From Fibrobacter succinogenes (GTDB lineage: Bacteria; Fibrobacterota; Fibrobacteria; Fibrobacterales; CADBQJ01), in assembly GCA_902796785.1 (NCBI GenBank), contig CADBQJ010000179.1, forward strand, positions 1 through 14,555: a stretch of DNA of 14,555 nt, given 5' to 3'. How positions within the stretch are numbered: the first letter of the stretch is position 1; each line of letters opens with the position of its first letter. The position numbers were made by a program, and so were the translations under genes. The notes below the pieces were generated by a model that saw only the letters and a list, made by a program, of their open reading frames with translations, was not told the DNA's origin and made no database searches. Below are positions 8,153 to 14,555 of the stretch, piece by piece.

Positions 8153-9018
8153 AGGCGCCTGCGGAAGACGAAGAGACGGAGGCTCGCCCGCGCTTCGGGC
8201 GGGCCTTTCCTTTCGAGCTCGGAGAAGTCGGCGGGCGAGAGGTGCCGCGCGCTGGGGGTCATCGCCACGAGCGCGGCCGCGCTTTCGGGCGTCAGCTCCA
8301 GCGGGAACACCACGTCGCGCCGGACCTCGAGCCCGAAGAAGGGGGCGGTCTGCTCCAGCAGCGTCCGCTCCTTGCCGGCGTGGATCCCGATCAGCGGGAC
8401 GGCCGCGCGCAGACCGGCCAGGTGGTCCTCCTTCGGGACGACCACGACCATCGCCCCGTCCGGCGCGAGGACGCGGGCGAACTCGGGCATGTTGCGCGGC
8501 GCGAAGAGGTCGAGCAGCAGGTCCGCGCTCCCGTCCGCGACGGGCAGGCGGCCGCGCGTGTCGGCGGCGAAGTAGCGCCCCTCCGGGTGGGCGGAGGCGG
8601 CCATGCGGAGCGCGGCCTTCGAGACGTCGAAGCCGAACGCCGCCGCCCGCTCGGGCCCGAAGAGCGAGCCCAGGACCCGCGCCGCCGCGCGCAGGGCGCG
8701 CCCCTCGCCGCATCCGGCGTCGAGGACCCGGACTCCCGCGGCGAGGCGGGGGAGGCGCTTCGCGGCCGAGGCGACCTCGGCCTCCAGCGCCTCCTCCAGC
8801 GGCGCGTAGGCGCCGGTCCCGAAGAAGGCGCGGCGGGCGCGGACCATCTCGGGCGAGTCGCCCGGGATCTCGCGCGACGTCTTCGGGGAGAGGAGGTTGA
8901 CGTAGCCCTCGCGCGCGACGTCGTAGGAGTGGCCCTTCGGGCAGCGGACGGACTTGCCTTCGCGCGAGAGCGGGCCTCCGCAGACGGGGCAGACGAGGAT
9001 GTCGCCGAACTCCGCCAT
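8149..9018 (-). CDS. rlmA: RlmA-like 23S rRNA (guanine-N1) methyltransferase
   Basis: This 289-residue protein closely follows E. coli RlmA in layout. An N-terminal zinc ribbon with Cys10, Cys13, Cys26 and His30 is followed by SYDVAREGYVNLL (31-43). Next come GDSPEMVRARRAFF (53-66), the SAM-binding motif VLDAGCGEG (98-106), and MTPSARH (253-259) near the end. The family methylates N1 of a guanine in helix 35 of 23S rRNA (G745 for RlmA-I, G748 for RlmA-II). Which of the two this is cannot be told here. The start follows the stop of the upstream glycosyltransferase by ten bases and has no clear Shine-Dalgarno, so translation may be coupled. The TAG stop shares a CTAG with the sigma-factor stop on the other strand. 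Confidence 0.9.
   Translation of the reverse strand: MAEFGDILVCPVCGGPLSREGKSVRCPKGHSYDVAREGYVNLLSPKTSREIPGDSPEMVRARRAFFGTGAYAPLEEALEAEVASAAKRLPRLAAGVRVLDAGCGEGRALRAAARVLGSLFGPERAAAFGFDVSKAALRMAASAHPEGRYFAADTRGRLPVADGSADLLLDLFAPRNMPEFARVLAPDGAMVVVVPKEDHLAGLRAAVPLIGIHAGKERTLLEQTAPFFGLEVRRDVVFPLELTPESAAALVAMTPSARHLSPADFSELERKGPPEARASLRLFVFRRRL
8186..8214 (+). terminator. terminator-like hairpin of the sigma-factor transcript, inside the rlmA coding region
   Basis: GCCCGC-(7 bases)-GCGGGC at 8186-8204 is followed by CTTTCCTTTC on the plus strand, starting 34 bases past the sigma-factor stop. Because the two genes converge and overlap, any terminator for the plus-strand transcript has to lie within rlmA. 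The T-tract is interrupted, so efficiency is uncertain. Confidence 0.5.
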
Positions 9019-9028
9019 CGCGGCGCCG

Positions 9029-9754
9029 CTACTTGAAGAGGTTGTAGCGGAGGATGCACCAGACGGCGCGGAAGCCGTCCTTCCAGCCGATCTTCTTCCC
9101 CTCGGCGTAGGTGCGGCCGTAGTAGGAGATGCCCACCTCGCAGATGCGCACGCCGGGGACGCGCGCCACCTTGGCGGTCACCTCGGGCTCGAAGCCGAAG
9201 CGGTTCTCGCGCAGCTCCAGCCCCTTGACGATCGGGGCGCGGAAGAGCTTGTAGCAGGTCTCCATGTCGGTCAGGTTGAGGTCGCTGAAGAAGTTGCTGA
9301 AGAGCGTGAGCAGCTTGTTGCCGATGGAGTGCCAGAAGAAGAGGACGCGGTGGGGATAGCCGCCCATGAAGCGCGAGCCGTAGACCACGTCGGCGCGGTC
9401 GTCGAGCAGCGGCTTGAGCAGGCGGTCGTATTCCGTCGGGTCGTACTCCAGGTCGGCGTCCTGGATCAGGATCGCGTCGCCCGTGGCCGCGGCGATGCCG
9501 GTGTGGAGCGCGGCCCCCTTGCCCTTGTTGACCTCGTGGCGGAGCAGGCGGATCTCCGTCGCGCCATGCTCGGCGACGTAGCGCTCGATCGCCTCGGAGG
9601 AGCCGTCGCGGGAGCAGTCGTCCACGAGGATCAGCTCCTTGGCCACGCCGCCGGCCAGCTCGACCGCGCGGACGGCGTCCAGGATTTCGTGGATCGTCCC
9701 GGCCTCGTTGTAGACCGGGATCACAATGCTCAGCTTGGCGATTTTCTCGGACAT
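9029..9754 (-). CDS. family 2 glycosyltransferase, DPM1/polyprenyl-phosphate sugar transferase type
   Basis: This 241-residue GT-A-fold enzyme resembles dolichyl- or undecaprenyl-phosphate mannosyl/glucosyltransferases. It has LSIVIPVYNEAGTI (8-21), LILVDDCSRDGS (41-52), NKGKGAALHTG (76-86), the metal-binding DAD (99-101) in QDADLEYDP, GSRFMGG (126-132), and FGFEPEV (187-192). No C-terminal membrane segments follow the catalytic domain, so it is the short soluble form. It would move a sugar from a nucleotide donor, probably to a polyprenyl-phosphate carrier. The ATG at 9754 puts the catalytic domain right after a short lead. A TTG 33 bases upstream is in frame but adds a proline/arginine-rich stretch without family likeness. 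Neither start has a strong Shine-Dalgarno. It is divergent from the polysaccharide operon and upstream of rlmA. Confidence 0.88.
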   Translation of the reverse strand: MSEKIAKLSIVIPVYNEAGTIHEILDAVRAVELAGGVAKELILVDDCSRDGSSEAIERYVAEHGATEIRLLRHEVNKGKGAALHTGIAAATGDAILIQDADLEYDPTEYDRLLKPLLDDRADVVYGSRFMGGYPHRVLFFWHSIGNKLLTLFSNFFSDLNLTDMETCYKLFRAPIVKGLELRENRFGFEPEVTAKVARVPGVRICEVGISYYGRTYAEGKKIGWKDGFRAVWCILRYNLFK

Positions 9755-9812
9755 GGCTCGGTTTCCGGCGGGGTTGCGCTCCGTCAAACTTAGGAAATTA
9801 GCCCACCCCCTT

Positions 9813-9821
9813 TGCTATGTT
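9813..9821 (+). promoter_or_regulatory. candidate extended -10 of the polysaccharide operon
   Basis: TGCTATGTT fits an extended -10 (TGn then TATGTT, four of six consensus bases). It ends seven bases before an in-frame ATG at 9829. No -35 was recognised at 16-18 bases upstream. If used, the transcript would begin at or next to the ATG. Confidence 0.3.
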
Positions 9822-10233
9822 TCCGGACATGGACCTCTCCGGAGCGAAATTCGTCGATCTCCCCGTGGTTTCCGACGTCCGCGGCAACCTGGCCGTCGCC
9901 GAAAACGGCGCCCTGCCCTTCGCGGTCGCGCGCGTCTACTGGCTCTACGACGTCCCCTCCGGATCGGTGCGCGGCGGCCACGCCCACAGGAGCAACCAGC
10001 AGATCCTCGTGGCCCTCTCGGGCAGCTTCGACGTGGTGCTCGACGACGGGAAGACGCGGACGACGACGACGCTCAACCGCCCCGACCGCGGGCTCTACAT
10101 CCCCACGGGCGTCTGGCGCGAGCTGGAGAACTTCAGCGCGGGCGCCGTCTGCCTGGCGCTGGCCTCGGAACCCTACGACGAATCGGAATACGTCCGCGAC
10201 TACGACGCCTTCAAGGCTTCCGCGAACCGATGA
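9817..10233 (+). CDS. fdtA: dTDP-4-keto-6-deoxyglucose 3,4-ketoisomerase (FdtA/QdtA, WxcM-like cupin)
   Basis: This 138-residue cupin matches the FdtA/QdtA family, which shifts the keto group of dTDP-4-keto-6-deoxyglucose from C4 to C3 as a step toward Fuc3NAc or Qui3NAc. Visible family landmarks are SDVRGNLAVAE (19-29), RVYWLYDVP (39-47), RGGHAHRSNQQILVALSGS (52-70; candidate catalytic His55 and His57), VVLDDG, GLYIPTGVWRELENFS, and LASEPYDESEYVRDYDAF near the end. Whether the product has the galacto (Fdt) or gluco (Qdt) configuration cannot be told from sequence by eye. The coordinate given is the first ATG. A second in-frame ATG at 9829 fits the family length equally well, and neither has a Shine-Dalgarno. 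It is first in a five-gene operon and overlaps the next gene by ATGA. Confidence 0.9.
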   Translation: MFPDMDLSGAKFVDLPVVSDVRGNLAVAENGALPFAVARVYWLYDVPSGSVRGGHAHRSNQQILVALSGSFDVVLDDGKTRTTTTLNRPDRGLYIPTGVWRELENFSAGAVCLALASEPYDESEYVRDYDAFKASANR

Positions 10234-11228
10234 GCGACCTCGCACTCGACATCCGCCCCTACGCCGCCTCCGACGCGGAGGAGTGGGACGACTTCGTCGA
10301 GAACCGCTCGGGCAACGGCACCCTCTTCCAGACGCGCCGCTTCCTCTCCTACCATCCCGAGGGGCGGTTCGAGGACCGCTCGGTCCTGGTCCGCTCCGGC
10401 GGCGAGCTCGTCTGCGTCGTCCCGACGGCGCTCCGGGACGGAAGGCCCTTCTCGCATCCGGGCACCTCGTGCGGCGGCCCCGTCGTCCGGCGCGGGTGGT
10501 GGGACGCGGCGCGGCTCTTCCCGCTGGCCGACGCGCTGCGCGAGCACTACGGGCCGGGCTGGGGAATGCGGATCGGCGAGCCCTGCTTCTCGGAGGAGGA
10601 GACCTCCGGACTGCTCTGGGCGATGGCGCGCGGGAAGGACGCGCGGCCCGAGCTGGCCGTCGTCGCCGACCTGGAGAACGATTTTCCCATATACGAAAAG
10701 AGCCGGCGCGCGCGGAACAACCTCGAGCGCGCCGCGGCCGCCGGGACGAGGTTCTCCTTCGCGGAGACCGAGGCGGAGTACCTGGAGTTCCACGCCGCGC
10801 TCGCCCTGAACCTGGAGGCGCACGGCGCCGTCCCGACCCACTCCGCCGAGGAGCTGCTGAAGCTGCGCGGACTGCTCGGCGACCGGCAGCGGCTCGCGCT
10901 CCTGAAGGACGGCGACGGGCGGATCCTCTGCGGGGTCTGGGCGGTCAAGGCGACGAAGTCCGTCTGGCACACGCAGTACGTCGCGCGGATTCCCGACGCC
11001 CCGCACCCCGCGGACAGCAACCCGCGCCGCGGCGACGTGACCGCGCTCCACGTGGAGCTCATGAGGTTCGCGCGGAAGGACGGCGCGCGGTTCCTCTCGC
11101 GCGGCGTCTGCACCGAAAACGGCGGCGAGCTCCTGAACGAAACGCTCTACGCCTTCAAGGAACGGCAGGGCGGGCGGCCCCAGACGCGCTGGATCGTCCT
11201 GCCCCGCGCCGCGGAGGAAAGCCGATGA
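10230..11228 (+). CDS. FemAB/GNAT-like acyltransferase (Acetyltransf_6 type)
   Basis: This 332-residue protein has the double-GNAT layout of FemAB/BioF2-like transferases. FQTRRFLSYHPEGRFEDRSVLV (33-54) is in the N-terminal half. KSRRARNNLERAAAAGTRF (157-175) recalls the conserved basic helix of the family. The C-terminal GNAT half has RLALLKDGDGRILCGVWAV (221-239) and ends with LSRGVCTENGGELLNETLYAFKERQGGRP (289-317). Sitting between the ketoisomerase and aminotransferase genes, it most likely N-acylates the 3-amino sugar, the place taken by FdtC or WecD in known pathways. FemAB relatives can use aminoacyl-tRNA, others acyl-CoA. The donor here is unknown. The ATG at 10230 overlaps the fdtA stop by four bases. 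The frame is open further upstream through fdtA, but that part is shadow. Confidence 0.8.
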   Translation: MSDLALDIRPYAASDAEEWDDFVENRSGNGTLFQTRRFLSYHPEGRFEDRSVLVRSGGELVCVVPTALRDGRPFSHPGTSCGGPVVRRGWWDAARLFPLADALREHYGPGWGMRIGEPCFSEEETSGLLWAMARGKDARPELAVVADLENDFPIYEKSRRARNNLERAAAAGTRFSFAETEAEYLEFHAALALNLEAHGAVPTHSAEELLKLRGLLGDRQRLALLKDGDGRILCGVWAVKATKSVWHTQYVARIPDAPHPADSNPRRGDVTALHVELMRFARKDGARFLSRGVCTENGGELLNETLYAFKERQGGRPQTRWIVLPRAAEESR

Positions 11229-12349
11229 CCCCCGATCCCATTCCCTTCCAGAACTTCGTCCGCGCGCAGGCCCCCTACCAGCGGGAGCTGGAGGAGGCCG
11301 CCGTCCGCGTGCTCCGCGCCGGCCGCTACATCATGGGCGACGAGCTGGCCGCGTTCGAGGAGGAGTTCGCGCGCTTCTGCGGGAAGCGTTTCTGCGTGGG
11401 CGTGGGCAACGGGCTCGACGCGCTGACGCTGGCGCTGACGGCGGGCGTGAAGGACGTCCGCCCGGGCGACGAGGCGATCGTGCCCGCGCACACCTTCGCC
11501 GCCACCTGGCTCGCGGCGTCGCGCTGCGGGCTGAAGCCCGTCGCCGTCGACGTGGACGAGCGGCGCGGGACGATGAACGAGGCCGCCGCCGAGATGGCCG
11601 TCACCCCGAGGACCCGCGCGATCGTCCCGGTGCACCTGCACGGCTTCGCCGCCCCGGGCGCCCGTCTGGCCGCCGTGGCGAAGGAGCGCGGGATCTTCCT
11701 CCTGGAGGACGCGGCGCAGGCCCACGGGCAGGCCGGCGCGGGCTACGGCGACGCCATGGCCTTCAGCTTCTACCCCACCAAGAACCTCGGCGGCTACGGC
11801 GACGGCGGCGCGGTGGTCACCGACGACGAGGAGCTGGCGACGCGCGTGGCGCTGCTGCGGAACTACGGCAGGCGCGACACGGCCAACTGCTCGCTCATGG
11901 GGGCCAACTCCCGGCTGGACGAGATGCAGGCCGCGCTGCTGCGCGTGCGGCTGCGCTACCTTCCCGAGGAGATCGCGATCCGCCGCAAGATCGCGCGCCA
12001 CTACCTCTCCGAGATCGCGAACCCGAAGATCTCGCTCCCCGGCGACGGGCACACGCCCGAGGAGCGGGCGGCGAGCGGCGTCTGGCACCTCTTCCCCGTC
12101 CGCTGCGGATCGCGCGACGCGCTGCGCGGGCACCTGCTCGCCCGCGGGATCCAGGCGCTGGTCCACTACCCGCTGCTCCCCTGCGAGCAGAGCTGCTACC
12201 GCGACGCCCCGGGCAGCTTCGCCCTCGCGGGCGAGGCGACGCAGGCGCGGGCCTGGGCGCGCACCACCCTTTCGCTCCCCCTCTGGCCCGGGCTCTCCTT
12301 CTCCGACCTGGAGCGCGTGGTCTCCGCCTGCAACGAGTTCGCCGGATGA
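11225..12349 (+). CDS. DegT/DnrJ/EryC1 (SHS2) sugar aminotransferase, FdtB/QdtB-like
   Basis: This 374-residue PLP enzyme transfers an amino group to a keto sugar nucleotide. FCVGVGNGLDALTLAL (56-71) shapes the cofactor phosphate site, and AHTFAATWLA (88-97) and PVHLHGF (135-141) follow. EDAAQAHG has Asp162 and Gln165, which contact the PLP ring. SFYPTKNLGGYGDGGAVVT carries the Schiff-base Lys186. LRNYG and the ANSRLDEMQAALLRVRL segment complete the family pattern. With an FdtA-type isomerase next door, the expected substrate is dTDP-3-keto-6-deoxyhexose with glutamate as donor, giving a 3-amino-3,6-dideoxyhexose. RffA-like 4-amination is the alternative. The start overlaps the acyltransferase stop by ATGA, and the stop overlaps the flippase start the same way. 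Confidence 0.93.
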   Translation: MTPDPIPFQNFVRAQAPYQRELEEAAVRVLRAGRYIMGDELAAFEEEFARFCGKRFCVGVGNGLDALTLALTAGVKDVRPGDEAIVPAHTFAATWLAASRCGLKPVAVDVDERRGTMNEAAAEMAVTPRTRAIVPVHLHGFAAPGARLAAVAKERGIFLLEDAAQAHGQAGAGYGDAMAFSFYPTKNLGGYGDGGAVVTDDEELATRVALLRNYGRRDTANCSLMGANSRLDEMQAALLRVRLRYLPEEIAIRRKIARHYLSEIANPKISLPGDGHTPEERAASGVWHLFPVRCGSRDALRGHLLARGIQALVHYPLLPCEQSCYRDAPGSFALAGEATQARAWARTTLSLPLWPGLSFSDLERVVSACNEFAG

Positions 12350-13605
12350 GGGACGGGGCGGCCTTCTGGAAAGTCGTCTGCGGATCGGGCGGCGTGACCG
12401 CGGTCCGCACGCTCTGCGCCCTCGTCTCCAACAAGGTCCTCGCGCTCGCGCTGGGCCCCGCGCTCTTCGCCTCGGTCGCGCAGTTCCAGAACCTGCTCGC
12501 GATCGGCCAGTCGGCCTCCGTCCTCGGGCTCCAGAACGGATGGGTCAGCCTGACCGCGGCCCGCCGCGGCGACCCGGAGGCGCTGCGCGGGCTCTGGAAG
12601 ACGGGCATGCGCCTGACCGCGCTCGCCTCCGCCGCGGCGGCCCTCGCCTTCGTCCTCGCCGCGCTCCTCGCGCCGCTGGAGGCCATGTTCCCGGGAATCC
12701 CCGGATCCTCCTCGCGCGCGGCGCTCCTGCTCGCCGCGCCCGGGCTGGCCTTCTCCGCCTGCGCGACGGTCTCGCTCTCGGTCGCGAACGGCCTTTCCCG
12801 ATGGCGCCTCTGGGGCGCGATCGGGATCGCGGTCCCTCTCCTGCAGTGCGGCTGGCTGGTCGCGTTCGCCCTGACCGGCGGAGCGGCGGCGGTCCCCGCC
12901 GCGCTGGCCACGCAGTCGGTCCTCGCGGGGACGGCCGCCGCGCTCCTCGCCGCGCGGTGCGGGTTCTCGCCGCGGGCCTGGTGGCGGGCGGCGCGCGGCG
13001 AACCGCGCCCCTGGCTCGAGTTCGCGGGGATGAGCCTCGTCCCGGCGCTGCTGGGCCCCGCGGTCCTGATGGCGGTCCGCGTGGCCGCCGGCGAAGCCGC
13101 CGGGTGGGAGGCCGCCGGGATGCTGCAGGGCTGCTGGCGGATCTCCGACTTCTTCTCGCTCGCCGTCTCCTCCGCGCTCGGCGTCTGGATCCTGCCGCGC
13201 GTCTCGGCCGACGTCCCGCGCGAGCGGCTTCCGGAGATCGTCCTCCCGGTCCTCGGCCGGACGGTCGCGCTCGCCGCGGCGGGGGCGCTCGCGGTCTGGG
13301 CGCTGCGCGGCCTCGTCGTGCCGCTGCTCTTCTCCGAGTCGTTCGGCGCGATGGAGGAGCTGCTCCCGCTGCAGCTCGCCGGCGACGCGGTCCGCTCCGC
13401 CGGATGGTGCCTCGGCCTGGTCCTGATGGCGCGGCGGCGGACGAAGCTTTTCATATCGGCGGAAATCGTCTCGCAGCTCTTCTACGCCTGCGCGTCGCTC
13501 GCGCTGCTGCCCCTCCTCGGGATCCGCGGCCCGCTCGTCGCCTACCTCGCCGAGAACGCGCTCTACGCCGCGGCCCTGTTCGTCCTTCTCCGGAGGGTCC
13601 GATGA
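12346..13605 (+). CDS. wzx: WzxE-like lipid-linked oligosaccharide flippase
   Basis: This 419-residue, very hydrophobic protein shows about ten to twelve membrane-spanning stretches. It has the polysaccharide-transporter (MOP) family pattern seen in WzxE of enterobacterial common antigen: an N-terminal helix and LVSNKVLALALGPALFASVAQFQNL (26-50), then ASVLGLQNGWVSLTA (57-71). The conserved loop near the end is VPLLFSESFGAMEELLPLQLAGDAVRSAGWCLGLVLMARRRTKLFISAEI (325-374). It would turn an undecaprenyl-PP-linked repeat unit from the cytoplasmic to the periplasmic face of the inner membrane. The ATG lies in an ATGA overlap with the aminotransferase stop, and its own stop overlaps the next glycosyltransferase start. 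Confidence 0.9.
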   Translation: MRDGAAFWKVVCGSGGVTAVRTLCALVSNKVLALALGPALFASVAQFQNLLAIGQSASVLGLQNGWVSLTAARRGDPEALRGLWKTGMRLTALASAAAALAFVLAALLAPLEAMFPGIPGSSSRAALLLAAPGLAFSACATVSLSVANGLSRWRLWGAIGIAVPLLQCGWLVAFALTGGAAAVPAALATQSVLAGTAAALLAARCGFSPRAWWRAARGEPRPWLEFAGMSLVPALLGPAVLMAVRVAAGEAAGWEAAGMLQGCWRISDFFSLAVSSALGVWILPRVSADVPRERLPEIVLPVLGRTVALAAAGALAVWALRGLVVPLLFSESFGAMEELLPLQLAGDAVRSAGWCLGLVLMARRRTKLFISAEIVSQLFYACASLALLPLLGIRGPLVAYLAENALYAAALFVLLRRVR

Positions 13606-14474
13606 ACGCCCCGCTCGTCTCGGTGCTGATGCCCAGCCACGGCCACGCGCGGTGGGTGGAGGAGGCGGTCCGCTCCGTCATGGCGCAGGAGGGCGTCTCC
13701 TTCGAGCTGCTCGTCGTGGACGACGGCTCGCCGGACGGGAGCCCGGAGATCCTGCGCCGCCTGGCGGACGAGCTCGGCTTCGACCTCGTCTGCCGCGAGA
13801 ACCGCGGGCTTGTGCCGACGCTGAACGAGATGCTCGCCCGGGCGCGCGGGAAGTACTTCTGCACGCACGCCTCCGACGACGTCATGGCCCCGGGCAGGCT
13901 CGCGGCGCAGTCGGACTACCTGGAGCGGCATCCCGAGGAGCCGATGTGCTTCGGGCAGATCGTCCTCATGGACGCCGAGGGCCGCCTCGACGGCGCGCCC
14001 GACCCGAGATACGCGCGCTCCGTCCCGCGGATCGCCTTCGACGAATTCTTCATGGGCGAAAAGGAAGTCCACGGCTGCACCGAGATGATCCGCCTGGACG
14101 TCTTCCGCGGGATGGGCGGCTACGATCCGGAATTTCCCTTCGAGGACTTCCCGCTGTGGCTCAAGTTCCTGCGCAAATGCGGTTCGCTGCCCGTCCTGCC
14201 GACGGTCTGCTGCCATTACCGCCGGCACGGCGACAACATGTCGCGCGACGTCGCCCTCATGTACGGCACGTTCCTGAAGGCGCTCGCGCGCCACGCCGAC
14301 CACCCCCGCTACGGGGAAGCGCTGAACGTCTGGAAGTCGCACTGGTTCTCGGCGCTCGCCTACGGCGACAAGCGCGAGGCGCTGCGGATGCTGCCGAAGC
14401 TGGCGTCCCTCTCGCCCGCCTTCCTCAGGCGCTTTCCGAAGCTCTTCGTCCCGAAGTTCCTGCTGCGCCGCTAG
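13602..14474 (+). CDS. family 2 glycosyltransferase (GT-A fold)
   Basis: This 290-residue enzyme starts with VSVLMPSHGHARWVEEAVRSV (6-26), LLVVDDGSPDGS (36-47) and ENRGLVPTLNEMLARARGKY (66-85). The nucleotide-sugar/metal motif is SDD (91-93) in THASDDVMAPGRL. The acceptor-side acidic motif FEDFPLWLKFL is at 180-190 and YRRHGDNMS at 206-214. No membrane segment is seen. The last 20 residues are basic and hydrophobic and could touch the membrane. As the last gene of the operon behind the flippase, it probably adds one sugar of the repeat unit, perhaps the 3-acylamino-deoxyhexose made by the upstream genes; donor and acceptor are inference. It starts within an ATGA overlap and its TAG stop lies in the CTAG shared with a convergent gene. 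Confidence 0.92.
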   Translation: MNAPLVSVLMPSHGHARWVEEAVRSVMAQEGVSFELLVVDDGSPDGSPEILRRLADELGFDLVCRENRGLVPTLNEMLARARGKYFCTHASDDVMAPGRLAAQSDYLERHPEEPMCFGQIVLMDAEGRLDGAPDPRYARSVPRIAFDEFFMGEKEVHGCTEMIRLDVFRGMGGYDPEFPFEDFPLWLKFLRKCGSLPVLPTVCCHYRRHGDNMSRDVALMYGTFLKALARHADHPRYGEALNVWKSHWFSALAYGDKREALRMLPKLASLSPAFLRRFPKLFVPKFLLRR

Positions 14475-14554
14475 AAGCGCGCGGCGATCTTGCGCAGCGT
14501 CCCGCGGATCCCGAAGGCCCGCAGGTTCGTCCAGACCGAAAGCGGCGCGGAGAG
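14471..14554 (-). CDS. C-terminal 27 residues of a convergent gene entering from the right edge
   Basis: The last 84 bases read on the minus strand give an uninterrupted frame ending in TAG at 14471. Every sense codon ends in G or C, the pattern of the real genes here. The tail reads VWTNLRAFGIRGTLRKIAARF, a W-x-N-L-R-x-F-G-x-x-G-T-L-R-K pattern that I associate with C-termini of polysaccharide glycosyltransferases. That assignment is tentative. It would extend the polysaccharide locus to the right. Confidence 0.6.
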   Translation of the reverse strand, partial: LSAPLSVWTNLRAFGIRGTLRKIAARF

Positions 14555-14555
14555 C

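Noticed and set aside
9755..9787. TTG start 33 bases upstream for the DPM1-like glycosyltransferase
   Set aside because: The added residues are unlike the family and no better ribosome site supports it. The ATG at 9754 was preferred.
9726..10229. An upstream extension of the FemAB-like protein
   Set aside because: It overlaps fdtA in another frame and has no family likeness. The ATGA overlap at 10230 is the natural start.
9812..11224. An extension of the aminotransferase frame across fdtA and the acyltransferase
   Set aside because: Arginine/proline-rich shadow translation. The enzyme's conserved N-terminus begins at 11225.

Overview
The window is a GC-rich stretch of bacterial chromosome. 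Every interval is either coding or a short gap. The longest gene-free stretch is 128 bases, between the tRNA and the sigma-factor start. A secreted protein with a clear Fib_succ_major (FISUMP) domain points to the Fibrobacterota or a related Fibrobacteres-Chlorobi-Bacteroidetes lineage. The base composition is much higher in G+C than Fibrobacter succinogenes itself, so a high-GC relative is more likely. This taxonomic reading is inference, because FISUMP genes also occur in Bacteroidota.

Region 1 (1-1478, minus strand) holds the N-terminal part of a secreted alpha/beta-hydrolase (esterase type) and a secreted FISUMP protein. Both have a signal sequence and an AAGGAG Shine-Dalgarno site five bases before the ATG. 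The FISUMP gene is visibly less GC-rich than the housekeeping genes beside it.

Region 2 (1503-7166, minus strand) is the proteostasis cluster tRNA-Leu(UAG) - tig - clpP - clpX - lon. The clpP/clpX and clpX/lon junctions are both TGATG (stop and start share one base). Downstream of lon lie a period-7 GGG-containing repeat that begins inside the lon stop codon and then a likely intrinsic terminator. The nascent-chain chaperone (trigger factor) and two ATP-dependent proteases (ClpXP, Lon) would be made together.

Region 3 (7167-8152, plus strand) is a 285-residue sigma-70-family factor divergent from the proteostasis cluster. Its leader holds competing inverted repeats. It converges on rlmA, and the two stop codons share one CTAG.

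Region 4 (8149-9754, minus strand) holds an RlmA-like 23S rRNA methyltransferase downstream of a DPM1-like family 2 glycosyltransferase.

Region 5 (9817-14474, plus strand) is a tightly packed five-gene surface-polysaccharide operon: FdtA/QdtA-type sugar-nucleotide ketoisomerase, FemAB/GNAT-like acyltransferase, DegT/DnrJ/EryC1 aminotransferase, WzxE-like flippase and a family 2 glycosyltransferase. All four junctions are four-base ATGA overlaps. Together they would convert dTDP-4-keto-6-deoxyglucose to a 3-acylamino-3,6-dideoxyhexose, build it into a lipid-linked glycan and flip that across the inner membrane. The enzymes making the dTDP-4-keto precursor (RmlA/RmlB type) are not in the window. 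A further minus-strand gene enters from the right edge and ends in the same CTAG as the last glycosyltransferase.
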